DNA of 41,611 nt. Source: an uncultured Pelagibacteraceae bacterium (GTDB lineage: Bacteria > Pseudomonadota > Alphaproteobacteria > Pelagibacterales > Pelagibacteraceae). The notes below the pieces were generated by a model. That model ran no database searches. It was not told the origin of the DNA and saw nothing but the letters and a program-made list of their open reading frames with translations. The number at the start of each line of letters is the position of its first letter. Position 1 is the first letter of the stretch. A program made the translations under genes and the position numbers. Shown piece by piece: positions 9,700 through 18,639 of the stretch. The stretch spans positions 1 to 41,611 of the forward strand of contig CACEHK010000007.1 of the NCBI GenBank assembly GCA_902559305.1, given 5' to 3'.

Positions 9700-10551
9700 A
9701 TGGGTGATTTAGATAAAATTAAACAATTAAGAAAATCTACTGGAGCAGGTTTTAAAGACTGCAGTGCAGCACTTTCAGAATCAAATAATGACATTGAAAA
9801 GGCAATAGAAATACTAAGAGTCAAAGGAATTTCTAAAGCATCAAAAAAAATGTCTAGAGATGCGAAAGAAGGTTTAATTGCTTTAAGTGGAAACGAAAAT
9901 AAAACTTCAGTTTTAGAAGTAAATTGTGAAACTGACTTTGTTGCTAAAAATGAAGATTTTATCAATTTTGTAAAAGAGTTAAGTGATTTAAATAATCATG
10001 TCAATTCAGATCTGGAAAGTCTAAATAAATCAATTATGAAAAATAAAAAATCAGTTTCAGAAAACCTTGTTTCAATGATTGCAAAAATAGGTGAAAAAAT
10101 CACATTAGGAAGAGCTAAAACTTTAAAATATGAAAATTCAAAAAATTATTATTATTTACATTCTGTAGTTAAAGATAATTTATCAAAATTAGCTGTTATT
10201 TCTACAATTGGCACTAATGAAAAAGTAGAAAAAGTTGATATTTTTGGAAAGCAATTAACTATGCATATAGCCGCTTCAAATCCTATATCTGTAGAGCCTG
10301 AGGGAATTAAAAAAGAAATACTTGATAAAGAGCAAGAATTAATTACTGAGGAACTTAAGGTTAGTGGAAAACCAGAAGATATAGCAAAAAAAATTAGTTC
10401 TGGTAAAATAAACAAGTTTAAAGAGGAAAATAGCTTGATGACACAACAGTGGGTTATGGAGCCTAAGAAAAAAGTAAAAGAAATTATAAATGAACTTGGA
10501 ATTAAAGATTTAAAAATTATTGATTTTTATAGAATCAAGATTGGTGACTGA
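9700..10551 (+). CDS. tsf: Elongation factor Ts
   Basis: Nucleotide exchange factor for EF-Tu, 283 residues. The N-terminal UBA-like domain has [18 protein letters not shown], followed by the core with [14 protein letters not shown], where the TDFV motif contacts EF-Tu. Length is normal. There is no obvious Shine-Dalgarno sequence in the A-rich gap after rpsB. Its TGA stop shares one base with the frr ATG (TGATG). In most bacteria with this gene order pyrH lies between tsf and frr; here the two are directly fused in the transcript with no room for it. Confidence 0.98.
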   Translation: MGDLDKIKQLRKSTGAGFKDCSAALSESNNDIEKAIEILRVKGISKASKKMSRDAKEGLIALSGNENKTSVLEVNCETDFVAKNEDFINFVKELSDLNNHVNSDLESLNKSIMKNKKSVSENLVSMIAKIGEKITLGRAKTLKYENSKNYYYLHSVVKDNLSKLAVISTIGTNEKVEKVDIFGKQLTMHIAASNPISVEPEGIKKEILDKEQELITEELKVSGKPEDIAKKISSGKINKFKEENSLMTQQWVMEPKKKVKEIINELGIKDLKIIDFYRIKIGD

Positions 10552-11102
10552 TGTTCAACGAAAATAATTATATCCAAAAAATGGCAAAAACTTTTGAAGT
10601 TTTTACTAAAGAATTATCATCATTAAGAACTGGCAGGGCTAATTCAAGTATGCTTGATATAATTAAAGTTGATGTTTACGGGCAAAAAATGCCAATAAAT
10701 CAGTTAGCAAGTATTACAACGCCCGAACCAAGAATGATAAACATTCAGGTCTGGGATACAAATAATGTTTCCCTAATAGATTCTTCAATTAGAAAATCTG
10801 AACTAGGACTCAATCCTCAGATTGAAGGACAACTTATAAGACTTCCAATACCTGATTTAAGTGAAGAAAGAAGAACAGAAATAAAAAAACTAATCAAATC
10901 TATGGGAGAGAAATGTAAAATCTCAATCAGAAATATCAGAAGAGAAGCAAACGATGAACTTAAAAAATTGTTAAAATCTAAGGATATAAGCGAAGATGAT
11001 GAAAAAAAAAGTGAAAAAAAAATTCAAAATCTAACTGATGACCAAATAAAAAAAATTGATGATAAAGTTATTTCAAAAGAAACTGAAATAATGAAAATAT
11101 GA
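10551..11102 (+). CDS. frr: Ribosome recycling factor
   Basis: Releases ribosomes from mRNA after termination together with EF-G. It has 183 residues, with LSSLRTGRANSSML near the start, then VDVYGQKMPINQLASI, and in the second half the long helical region with RRTEIKKLIK and the IRNIRREANDELKK motif. This length and order are standard. It overlaps tsf by one base and uppS by four (ATGA), so translational coupling on both sides is likely. Confidence 0.98.
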   Translation: MFNENNYIQKMAKTFEVFTKELSSLRTGRANSSMLDIIKVDVYGQKMPINQLASITTPEPRMINIQVWDTNNVSLIDSSIRKSELGLNPQIEGQLIRLPIPDLSEERRTEIKKLIKSMGEKCKISIRNIRREANDELKKLLKSKDISEDDEKKSEKKIQNLTDDQIKKIDDKVISKETEIMKI

Positions 11103-11773
11103 ATTCAATAAAACATGTCGCCATTATTATGGATGGTAATGGACGTTGGGGTTTAAAACATAGAAAATCTAGAAATTTAGGACACAAAGAAGGTCTCAAA
11201 ACGGTTGAAAGAATTATTAAGGCTACAATTAAAAATAAAATTAAGCATTTAACTTTATATGCTTTTTCAACCGAAAACTGGCGAAGACCCAAAAAGGAAA
11301 TAGATTTTTTATTTAATTTATTAGAGGATTTTTTACTAAATAAAATTAATGAATTTAATCAACAAAATATTAAGTTAAAAATTATTGGCAAAAAAAGATT
11401 TTCAAAAAAAATAAATAATCTTCTAAATAATTCAGAAAAAAAAACCTATAATAATAAAAAACTTCAAATTAATTTAGCTCTAAACTATGGGTCTAAAAGT
11501 GAGCTTGTTCATTCATTTTTAGCAATAATAAAAAATAAAAAATATATTAATGAAAGAAATATTTCAAAGTATTTATTTACAAAAAATATCCCTGATCCTG
11601 ATTTATTAATAAGAACTGGAAATACTCAAAGACTAAGCAACTTTTTACTATGGCAATTAGCTTACTCTGAAATATTTTTTGAAAAAAAATTATGGCCAGA
11701 TTTTTCAGAAAAAGATTACAATATCATATTAAAAAAATTTAAAAAAATAAAAAGGAATTACGGTAATATTTAA
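11099..11773 (+). CDS. uppS: Undecaprenyl diphosphate synthase
   Basis: Cis-prenyltransferase making the C55 lipid carrier precursor for peptidoglycan and LPS. It has 224 residues: the catalytic MDGNGRWG block (Asp12), GHKEG, YAFSTENWRRP, and the C-terminal RLSNFLLWQLAYSEI segment ending in LWPDF. It uses isopentenyl units from the MEP pathway, to which dxr two genes downstream and ispDF in this window contribute. It overlaps frr by four bases and touches cdsA. Confidence 0.96.
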   Translation: MNSIKHVAIIMDGNGRWGLKHRKSRNLGHKEGLKTVERIIKATIKNKIKHLTLYAFSTENWRRPKKEIDFLFNLLEDFLLNKINEFNQQNIKLKIIGKKRFSKKINNLLNNSEKKTYNNKKLQINLALNYGSKSELVHSFLAIIKNKKYINERNISKYLFTKNIPDPDLLIRTGNTQRLSNFLLWQLAYSEIFFEKKLWPDFSEKDYNIILKKFKKIKRNYGNI

Positions 11774-12453
11774 TGAGCACATTAACAAAAAGAGTATTAA
11801 CTTCATTATTTTTATTATCATTTGTTATACTAAGTTTTTTTTATTCATTTATTTTGATTATTTTACTTATACTAATTTCATTTATTTCTTGGGTTGAATT
11901 TAATGGACTAATTATCAAAATATTTAAAGATGATGATTTCAAAAATAAAATTTATAGATTACTTTTAAGAATAGTAACTTTGATATATTTACTCATCTTT
12001 TCTGGAATTATTTTTGATGTAATGATTCAAGAGCAGCCAAATATCAAATTGAATTTGTTATATTTGTTATTTATTTGTATTTGTTCTGATATTGGAGGGT
12101 ATATTTTTGGCAAAGTATTTAAAGGTAAAAAATTAACAAAAATCAGTCCAAACAAAACTATTAACGGTTCAATAGGATCATTTATTTTACCATTAATTTT
12201 GATTCCTATATTTTTTTATATTTTATCAGAAGAATTTAATAGTATTTTTGATTTATTATTTCTTGCAATTGTAGTTTCGTTTATATGTCAACTAGGTGAT
12301 TTATTTATTTCATTTTTAAAGCGAAAAGCAAATGTAAAAGATACTGGAGATTTATTACCTGGACACGGCGGAATCCTTGATAGAATTGATGGAATTATTT
12401 TTGCACTTCCATCTGGTATCATGATTTGGGAACTATTAATAGTAATTGTATGA
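11773..12453 (+). CDS. cdsA: Phosphatidate cytidylyltransferase
   Basis: Integral membrane enzyme forming CDP-diacylglycerol from phosphatidate and CTP, the branch point of phospholipid synthesis. Its 226 residues contain several hydrophobic helices and the C-terminal family signature KDTGDLLPGHGGILDRIDG, with KISPNKTINGSIG upstream. It is at the short end of the family, which ranges to about 285 residues, probably through loss of N-terminal helices. It starts at the last base of uppS and overlaps dxr by four bases. Confidence 0.95.
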   Translation: MSTLTKRVLTSLFLLSFVILSFFYSFILIILLILISFISWVEFNGLIIKIFKDDDFKNKIYRLLLRIVTLIYLLIFSGIIFDVMIQEQPNIKLNLLYLLFICICSDIGGYIFGKVFKGKKLTKISPNKTINGSIGSFILPLILIPIFFYILSEEFNSIFDLLFLAIVVSFICQLGDLFISFLKRKANVKDTGDLLPGHGGILDRIDGIIFALPSGIMIWELLIVIV

Positions 12454-13616
12454 AAAAAAAAATTGGAATTCTAGGATCTACTGGATCAATAGGTAAAAAC
12501 ACTGTTAGCATTATTAATGAAAACAAAAATGATTTTGATGTTATTTTCTTATCAACAAATAACAACGTTAATATTTTATACAAACAATGTAAATCATTAA
12601 AACCTAAAGCTGTAATAATATTTAATAAAAAAAAATATTTTAAATATAAGTATAAATTTTTAATAAAAAAAATTAAAGTTTTTTATTCTTTTGAAAAATT
12701 AAAACTATCATTATTAAAAAAAAAAATTGATTATATAATGTGTTCTATATCTGGTTTATCAGGTTTAAGTTCGACAATTGATTCAATTAGCTCAACCAAA
12801 TTTGTTGCAATTGCTAATAAAGAATCAATTATATGTGCTTGGGATTTGATAAAAAAAAATATAATTAAATACAAAACAAGTTTTATACCAATTGACTCAG
12901 AACATTTTTCAATTTGGTCTCTTTTAAAAAATCATTCATCTGATGAAGTTCAAAAAGCAATAATTACTGCATCAGGAGGTCCTTTTTTAAGTTATAAAAT
13001 AAAAAAAATAAAAAATGTTAATCCACAAAAAGCAGTTAAACACCCTAATTGGAAAATGGGTAAAAAAATTTCTATTGATTCTGCGACACTCATGAATAAA
13101 GTCTTTGAAGTTATAGAAGCTCAAAGAATCTTTAATATTGATATAAAAAAATTTGAAGTCTTAATACACCCGAAATCTTATGTACATTCTATTCTTAAAT
13201 TTAAAAATGGTCAGATCAAAATATTAGCTCACGATCCTGATATGAAAATTCCAATATTCAATTCTTTAAATTTAGATAAGAAAAAAAAAATTAAATCCAA
13301 AAACATAGATATTTCAATTTTAAATAATTTGAATTTTAAAAAAGTAAACTTATCAAGATATCCAAGTCTTAAAGTACTTAAAAAAATTAATAATAATAAT
13401 ACTTTATTCGAAACAGTTTTAATTGCAGCAAACGATGAATTGGTTGATCTTTACTTGCAGAATAAAATTTATTTTTTTGAAATAAATAAAAACTTGAACA
13501 AAATTATTAATTTAAAAATATATTCGGATCTTATAAGGAAAAAACCCAAAAAAATATCCGATATAATGAATCTATCTGAAGAAGTTAGATTGAAAACAAG
13601 AGAACTATGTGTATAG
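12450..13616 (+). CDS. dxr: 1-deoxy-D-xylulose 5-phosphate reductoisomerase
   Basis: Converts DXP to 2-C-methyl-D-erythritol 4-phosphate in the MEP isoprenoid pathway, using NADPH and a divalent metal. I start it at the ATG at 12450, overlapping cdsA by ATGA, giving 388 residues that begin directly with the nucleotide-binding GILGSTGSIGKNT; an upstream start would only add residues from inside cdsA. Later motifs are ANKES, DSEHFS, ASGGPF and HPNWKMGKKISIDSATLMNK, covering metal and substrate sites. The frame is very rich in Lys, Asn and Ile, as AT pressure predicts. bamA follows after only 15 bases, with no rseP between. Confidence 0.96.
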   Translation: MKKKIGILGSTGSIGKNTVSIINENKNDFDVIFLSTNNNVNILYKQCKSLKPKAVIIFNKKKYFKYKYKFLIKKIKVFYSFEKLKLSLLKKKIDYIMCSISGLSGLSSTIDSISSTKFVAIANKESIICAWDLIKKNIIKYKTSFIPIDSEHFSIWSLLKNHSSDEVQKAIITASGGPFLSYKIKKIKNVNPQKAVKHPNWKMGKKISIDSATLMNKVFEVIEAQRIFNIDIKKFEVLIHPKSYVHSILKFKNGQIKILAHDPDMKIPIFNSLNLDKKKKIKSKNIDISILNNLNFKKVNLSRYPSLKVLKKINNNNTLFETVLIAANDELVDLYLQNKIYFFEINKNLNKIINLKIYSDLIRKKPKKISDIMNLSEEVRLKTRELCV

Positions 13617-13631
13617 AATAATATTATTAAA

Positions 13632-15863
13632 ATGAAATTATTAATTAAAATATTTTTTATATATCAATTACTTACAGTATTAGCTTATTCTGATTCTGTT
13701 AAAAGTTTTGATATAAGTGGCAATGAAAGAATTTCCAAAGCATCAATAATCTTATTTTCTAAGGTTAATATAGATGATGATATTAATAGTGAAGATTTAA
13801 ATAAAATCGTTAAGAATTTATATTCAACAAATTTTTTTAAAGATGTTAGTGTTTCTTTTAAAGATAAAACTTTAAAAATTGTTGTTTTAGAAAATCCCAT
13901 AATACAAAAATTAATTTTTGAAGGAATTAAAAAACAAAATATAATATCTATTTTAAAAGATAATGTTGTTTTAAAAGAAAAAAATCCTTTTTTAATTAGC
14001 TCTGTAAAGAAAGATGAAACAAAAATTATTAATATTCTTAAATCAAATGGGTATTATTTTACTAAAGTTAGTTCCAAAATATCAAATAATGAAAATAATA
14101 CAGTTGATCTTATTTATGAAGTTGACCTTGGTAAAAAGGCATATATTAAAAAAATTAAATTTATTGGAGATAAAAAAATTAAAGATAGAAAATTAAGATC
14201 TATAATTATTTCTGAAGAGTCAAGATTTTGGAAATTTATTTCAAATAAAAAATTTTTGGACATAAATAGAATTAAACTTGATGAAAAATTAATTACTAGT
14301 TATTATAAAAATAATGGATATTATAATGTTAAAGTCCAAAGTTCATCTGCACAAGTAATAGATAATAAAAATTTTGAATTAATATTTAATATCGACTCTG
14401 GAAAAAAATATTATTTTAATACTCTTAAGTTAAATTTTCCATCTACATTTTCTGACACTGAGTTTTCTGATATATTTGAAGTTCTTGAGAATCTTAAGGG
14501 TAAAGTTTATTCTTTAAAAAGAATTAAGACCATTTTAAATGAGATTGATAAAATTCTTCTAAATAGTGATTACGCATTTTTCAATGCCACTTATGATGAA
14601 GAGTTATTTGATGATAAAATAAATCTTACAATAAATTTAAAAGAGTCAGAAAAGTTTTATGTTGAAAAAATAAATCTTTTTGGAAATTATATAACAAACG
14701 AAAGAGTTATTAGAAATCAATTATACGTTGATGAGGGCGATCCATTTAATGAAATTTTGTTAAATAATTCAATCAATGAAATAAAATCTTTAGGAATATT
14801 TGGAAATGTTTCTAAAGAAATCAAGGATGGATCAAGTGAAATTTATAAAGTTGTTGATATAACCGTTGAAGAACAGCCAACTGGTGAAGTAATGGCTGGA
14901 GCAGGAACTGGTACAAGCGGAACTTCATTAACAGTTGGAATTAAAGAAAAAAATTATCTTGGTGAAGGTACTAAACTTGATGCCACAGCCACATTATCAG
15001 AGGTTGGTTTGCAGGGAATATTTTCAATTGATTTAAAAAATTATAAAAATTCTGATAAAGATTTAAATTTATCATTTGAAAATTCATCAATAGATCAACT
15101 ATCAAAATATGGTTATAAAAGCACCAAAACTGGCTTAACTTTAGGTACATCTTATGAGCAGTATAAAGATGTTTATTTTTCACCTTCATTGTCAAATTAT
15201 TATGAAACTATGAAAACATCTTCTTCAGCTAATGAAACAAGAAAAAAACAAGAGGGTGATTATTTCGACACTAGTTTTAACTATCGATTTACATTAAATA
15301 AACTTAATAGAAATTATCAACCAACAGATGGTTTTAAAACAAGCTTTTTTCAATCACTTCCTGTTTATTCTGATGATTTAACATTAGTAAATGCTTTTGA
15401 ATTTGGTAAATATTACACGATTTTTGATGAACAAGTATTTAGTTTTAATTTTATTATTAAATCTGCAAACTCACTAAGTGGTGACGATGTAAGGGTGTCT
15501 AAAAGACTGTTTATACCATCAAGAAGACTAAAAGGTTTCGTCTCAGGTAAGGTTGGACCATATGATTCAGGAGATTATATTGGAGGAAATTATTTATCTA
15601 TTTTAAATTTATCAACAAATTTACCTAAACTGTTTACAGAAGTTCAAAATTTAGATTTTTCTATATTCCTCGATGCTGGTAATCTTTGGGGAGTTGATTA
15701 CGACAGTTCACTTGATAATAGTAAATTGAGATCTTCAACAGGTTTAGCTATTGACTGGTTCACACCAGTTGGCCCATTAAGCTTTTCATTTTCTGCACCT
15801 ATAAGCAAGGCTGACACGGATAAAACTGAAACCTTCAGATTTGATATTGGTACTACTTTTTAA
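13632..15863 (+). CDS. bamA: Outer membrane protein assembly factor BamA
   Basis: Omp85-family core of the BAM complex that inserts beta-barrel proteins into the outer membrane. It has 743 residues: an N-terminal signal peptide (hydrophobic stretch about 3-18, cleavage probably near AYS), repeated POTRA domains covering roughly residues 23-410, and a C-terminal barrel. The barrel contains RRLKGF, the family's lid motif, and the chain ends with a phenylalanine (FDIGTTF), the expected beta-signal. The start at 13632 gives a good signal peptide. Its stop overlaps the skp start by one base. Confidence 0.96.
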   Translation: MKLLIKIFFIYQLLTVLAYSDSVKSFDISGNERISKASIILFSKVNIDDDINSEDLNKIVKNLYSTNFFKDVSVSFKDKTLKIVVLENPIIQKLIFEGIKKQNIISILKDNVVLKEKNPFLISSVKKDETKIINILKSNGYYFTKVSSKISNNENNTVDLIYEVDLGKKAYIKKIKFIGDKKIKDRKLRSIIISEESRFWKFISNKKFLDINRIKLDEKLITSYYKNNGYYNVKVQSSSAQVIDNKNFELIFNIDSGKKYYFNTLKLNFPSTFSDTEFSDIFEVLENLKGKVYSLKRIKTILNEIDKILLNSDYAFFNATYDEELFDDKINLTINLKESEKFYVEKINLFGNYITNERVIRNQLYVDEGDPFNEILLNNSINEIKSLGIFGNVSKEIKDGSSEIYKVVDITVEEQPTGEVMAGAGTGTSGTSLTVGIKEKNYLGEGTKLDATATLSEVGLQGIFSIDLKNYKNSDKDLNLSFENSSIDQLSKYGYKSTKTGLTLGTSYEQYKDVYFSPSLSNYYETMKTSSSANETRKKQEGDYFDTSFNYRFTLNKLNRNYQPTDGFKTSFFQSLPVYSDDLTLVNAFEFGKYYTIFDEQVFSFNFIIKSANSLSGDDVRVSKRLFIPSRRLKGFVSGKVGPYDSGDYIGGNYLSILNLSTNLPKLFTEVQNLDFSIFLDAGNLWGVDYDSSLDNSKLRSSTGLAIDWFTPVGPLSFSFSAPISKADTDKTETFRFDIGTTF

Positions 15864-16372
15864 TGAAAAAATTACTATTAATTTTTTTGTTAATTGCAAA
15901 TTTTGCTTATGCTGAAGATAAAATTGTATATCTAGATATGAATATTTTATTAAATGAATCCAAGGTAGGGAAGTTTATTAATAACGAACTAAAAAAAATT
16001 AACGATAAAAATAATGAGGAGTTTAAAAAAATTGAAGATAAAATTAAAAGTGAAGATCAAAACTTAGCAAAACAAAAAAATATTTTAAAAGAGGAGGAGT
16101 ATATATTAAAAGCTTCTCAACTGAGGTCCCAATATAATGATTTTCAAGATTTAGTTAAAAATAAAAATTTAGAATTAAATAAAATAAAAGCCAATGCAGG
16201 AAATAAAATTTTAGTTTCTATAAATGAAGTTTTATCTGATTACTCAAAAAATAATTCTATTGCGATAATTTTAGATAAAAATAAAATTGTTATCGGAAAA
16301 AATAATTTAGATATTACATCTGATATTTTAAGCTTGTTAAATAAAAAAGTTTCTAAGATTGAATTAAAGTAA
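15863..16372 (+). CDS. skp: Periplasmic chaperone Skp/OmpH family
   Basis: Small periplasmic chaperone thought to hold unfolded outer-membrane proteins for BamA. It has 169 residues with a clear signal peptide (MKKLLLIFLLIANFAYAED, likely cut after AYA), a short beta strand with VYLDMN, a long lysine-rich coiled-coil region around residues 40-115, and a C-terminal strand, the OmpH architecture. The identification rests on architecture, size and its place right after bamA, since sequence conservation in this family is low. It abuts both neighbours. Confidence 0.88.
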   Translation: MKKLLLIFLLIANFAYAEDKIVYLDMNILLNESKVGKFINNELKKINDKNNEEFKKIEDKIKSEDQNLAKQKNILKEEEYILKASQLRSQYNDFQDLVKNKNLELNKIKANAGNKILVSINEVLSDYSKNNSIAIILDKNKIVIGKNNLDITSDILSLLNKKVSKIELK

Positions 16373-16821
16373 TGACTGAAAAACTTACAAAAAAACAAAT
16401 TATTGATTTGCTCCCTCATAGAGAGCCAATGCTATTAATAGATGAATTAACAAATATCAAAAAATTATTTTCTGCAACAGCTATAGTTAATGTTAAAAAA
16501 GATAGTTTTTTTGTTCAAGGACATTTTCCTGGACAGCCAGTTATGCCCGGTGTTCTTATTGTAGAAGCATTTGGACAGGCTGCTGCAGCTCTTACAGCTG
16601 CTGGAATTGATAAAGCTGAATATGAGAATAAATTAGTTTACTTAATGAGTGTTGAAAAAGCTAGATTTAGAAATCCTGTATTACCAGACTGTAAATTAGA
16701 ATTAAATATTGAAGCCATTAGATCCCACGGAAGAGTCTGGAAATATAAAGGAGAGGCTTTCGTCGAGGGAAAAAAAATGGCTGATGCTCAGTGGTCTGCA
16801 ACAATCGTAGATAGGAAATAA
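16372..16821 (+). CDS. fabZ: 3-hydroxyacyl-ACP dehydratase FabZ
   Basis: Hotdog-fold dehydratase of type II fatty acid synthesis, acting on 3-hydroxyacyl-ACP and thus competing with LpxA and LpxD for the same acyl donors. It has 149 residues, with LLPHREPMLLID at the start and the catalytic GHFPGQPVMPGVLIVEAF block (His51, Glu65). It lies before lpxD here; in many relatives it lies between lpxD and lpxA. A 54-base gap with a hairpin separates it from lpxD. Confidence 0.97.
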   Translation: MTEKLTKKQIIDLLPHREPMLLIDELTNIKKLFSATAIVNVKKDSFFVQGHFPGQPVMPGVLIVEAFGQAAAALTAAGIDKAEYENKLVYLMSVEKARFRNPVLPDCKLELNIEAIRSHGRVWKYKGEAFVEGKKMADAQWSATIVDRK

Positions 16822-16849
16822 TTAGCAATAAATCTTGATAAGCAATTAA

Positions 16850-16874
16850 AATAAGTTTTGATATTAAACTTATT
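16850..16874 (+). repeat. AU-rich hairpin directly before lpxD
   Basis: AATAAGTTT at 16850-16858 and AAACTTATT at 16866-16874 are perfect inverted repeats around a seven-base loop, and the lpxD ATG follows at 16876. The stem is nine base pairs with only one G-C pair on each arm position, so it is weak. There is no U-run after it, which argues against a terminator. It could affect lpxD initiation or mark a processing site, but no function is established. Confidence 0.45.
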
Positions 16875-16875
16875 A

Positions 16876-17856
16876 ATGAATAATCCTTTTTTTAAAAATA
16901 AAGGTCCGTTTAATATAGATAAACTATTAAAGATTTCAGGTATAAAAAATATTAATAATTATAAGTCTACTAGAATTAATGATATTAAAGATTTATCTAC
17001 CTCGTCTTCTAGAGATATAACTTTTTTTCATTCAAAAAAATATTCTGATCTTTCTTACAAAACCAAAGCAGGCTTTTGTATTACTACTGAAAATCTTAAA
17101 AATTTTTTACCTAATGATTGTAAAAAAGTAATAGTAGATAATGTTTTAGTTGCAACAGCAAAAATTACAAAATTATTTTACCCAGACTCTGTAACTGACG
17201 ATTTTGATATATCTTCCAAAGACATAAAAAACACTTTATTTAAGAACAAAGTAAAATTTGGAAAAAATGTATTAGTTGGTAAAAATGTTAAAATAGGAAA
17301 AAATTGTTTTATTGGGCACAACACTATAATTGAAAAAAATGTAATTATTGGAAATAATTGTTCAATAGGGTCTAATGTAATTATTAGAAATACAATTGTT
17401 AATAATAATGTTCATATTTTGGATGGATGCATAATTGGTAAAAAGGGTTTTGGATTTTTTCCAGATGAAAAAAAAAATTTTCGATATCCACAAATTGGTT
17501 TAGTTATAATAGATGATAACGCTGAAATTGGATGTGGCTCCACTATTGATCGTGGTTCAATGTCCAATACTATTATTGGAAAAAATACTTATTTAGATAA
17601 TCAAATACATATTGCTCATAATGTTAAAATTGGTGACAACTGCATAATAGCTGGACAAGTAGGCTTTGCTGGTAGTTCTACATTAGGTAATCATGTAATG
17701 ATAGGTGGGCAAGCAGGAGTTTCAGGTCATCTAAAAATTGGTAATAACGTTCAAATAGGTGGAGGAAGTGGTGTTATAAATGATGTACCCGACAATTCAA
17801 AAGTTATGGGTTACCCAGCTAAAAATCTAAAAAATTTTATAAGAGAAAACAAATGA
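16876..17856 (+). CDS. lpxD: UDP-3-O-acylglucosamine N-acyltransferase
   Basis: Adds the N-linked 3-hydroxyacyl chain in lipid A synthesis. Starting at the ATG at 16876 it has 326 residues; alternative upstream non-ATG starts fall in the hairpin and add nothing recognisable. It has an N-terminal uridine-binding domain (about 1-110) and a long left-handed beta-helix of hexapeptide repeats (about 125-320). The IAHNV motif carries the catalytic histidine (about 248), and GFGFFPDE belongs to the substrate-binding region. Its end overlaps lpxA by four bases. Confidence 0.96.
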   Translation: MNNPFFKNKGPFNIDKLLKISGIKNINNYKSTRINDIKDLSTSSSRDITFFHSKKYSDLSYKTKAGFCITTENLKNFLPNDCKKVIVDNVLVATAKITKLFYPDSVTDDFDISSKDIKNTLFKNKVKFGKNVLVGKNVKIGKNCFIGHNTIIEKNVIIGNNCSIGSNVIIRNTIVNNNVHILDGCIIGKKGFGFFPDEKKNFRYPQIGLVIIDDNAEIGCGSTIDRGSMSNTIIGKNTYLDNQIHIAHNVKIGDNCIIAGQVGFAGSSTLGNHVMIGGQAGVSGHLKIGNNVQIGGGSGVINDVPDNSKVMGYPAKNLKNFIRENK

Positions 17857-18638
17857 TACACAAAACTGCAATAGTAGATAGTAAAGCTAAAATCTCAAGT
17901 TCTGCAAAAATAGGAGCATATTCTATAATTGGTCCTAATGTTGAGATTGGAGATGATACAATAATTCATTCACAGGTAAACATTTCAGGAAATACAAAGA
18001 TTGGAAATGGAAACAAAATTTATCCATTTGCAGCTCTGGGCAATGATCCTCAGGATTTAAAATTTACTGGCGAAGAAACTAAACTTGTGATCGGAGATAA
18101 TAACAAAATTAGAGAATATGTTACAATACACCCCGGGACAATTGGAGGTGGTGGCTTAACTAAAATTGGAAACAATTGCTTATTTATGATCTCTTCTCAT
18201 GTTGCTCACGATTGCAACGTAGGAAACAATGTAATTATAGCAAACAATGTTCCTTTAGGTGGGCATGTAACTATTGAGAATAATGTAGTTATAGGTGGAA
18301 ATTCAGCTGTACAACAATTTACAAGGATAGGACAAATGGCAATGATTGGCGGTATGACCGGTGTTTTACACGATGTAATTCCATATGGTTTATCAATTGG
18401 AAATAGAAATTATTTACAAGGACTTAATCTAATTGGATTGAGAAGAGCTAATTTTGAGAATAAGGATATTTTAGGTCTTACAGAAGCTTACAAAGAAATA
18501 TTTGCTACAAAAAATCTTACAGAAAATTTAAATAAACTTAACGGAGAGTTTAATGAAAACCCATTAGTGAAAAAGGTCATTGAATTTATAACAAAGGATA
18601 AAAAAAGATCTATTTGCACACCTTTTTCAAAGGAATAA
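17853..18638 (+). CDS. lpxA: UDP-N-acetylglucosamine acyltransferase LpxA
   Basis: First enzyme of lipid A synthesis, moving a 3-hydroxyacyl chain from ACP to UDP-GlcNAc. It has 261 residues made mainly of hexapeptide repeats, with HPGTIGGGG and SSHVAHDCNVG, in which His119 matches the E. coli catalytic His125, then a C-terminal helical region beginning near the GLNLIGLRRANF segment. Length is typical. It overlaps lpxD (ATGA-type) and is followed by lpxI after one base. Confidence 0.97.
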   Translation: MIHKTAIVDSKAKISSSAKIGAYSIIGPNVEIGDDTIIHSQVNISGNTKIGNGNKIYPFAALGNDPQDLKFTGEETKLVIGDNNKIREYVTIHPGTIGGGGLTKIGNNCLFMISSHVAHDCNVGNNVIIANNVPLGGHVTIENNVVIGGNSAVQQFTRIGQMAMIGGMTGVLHDVIPYGLSIGNRNYLQGLNLIGLRRANFENKDILGLTEAYKEIFATKNLTENLNKLNGEFNENPLVKKVIEFITKDKKRSICTPFSKE

Positions 18639-18639
18639 G

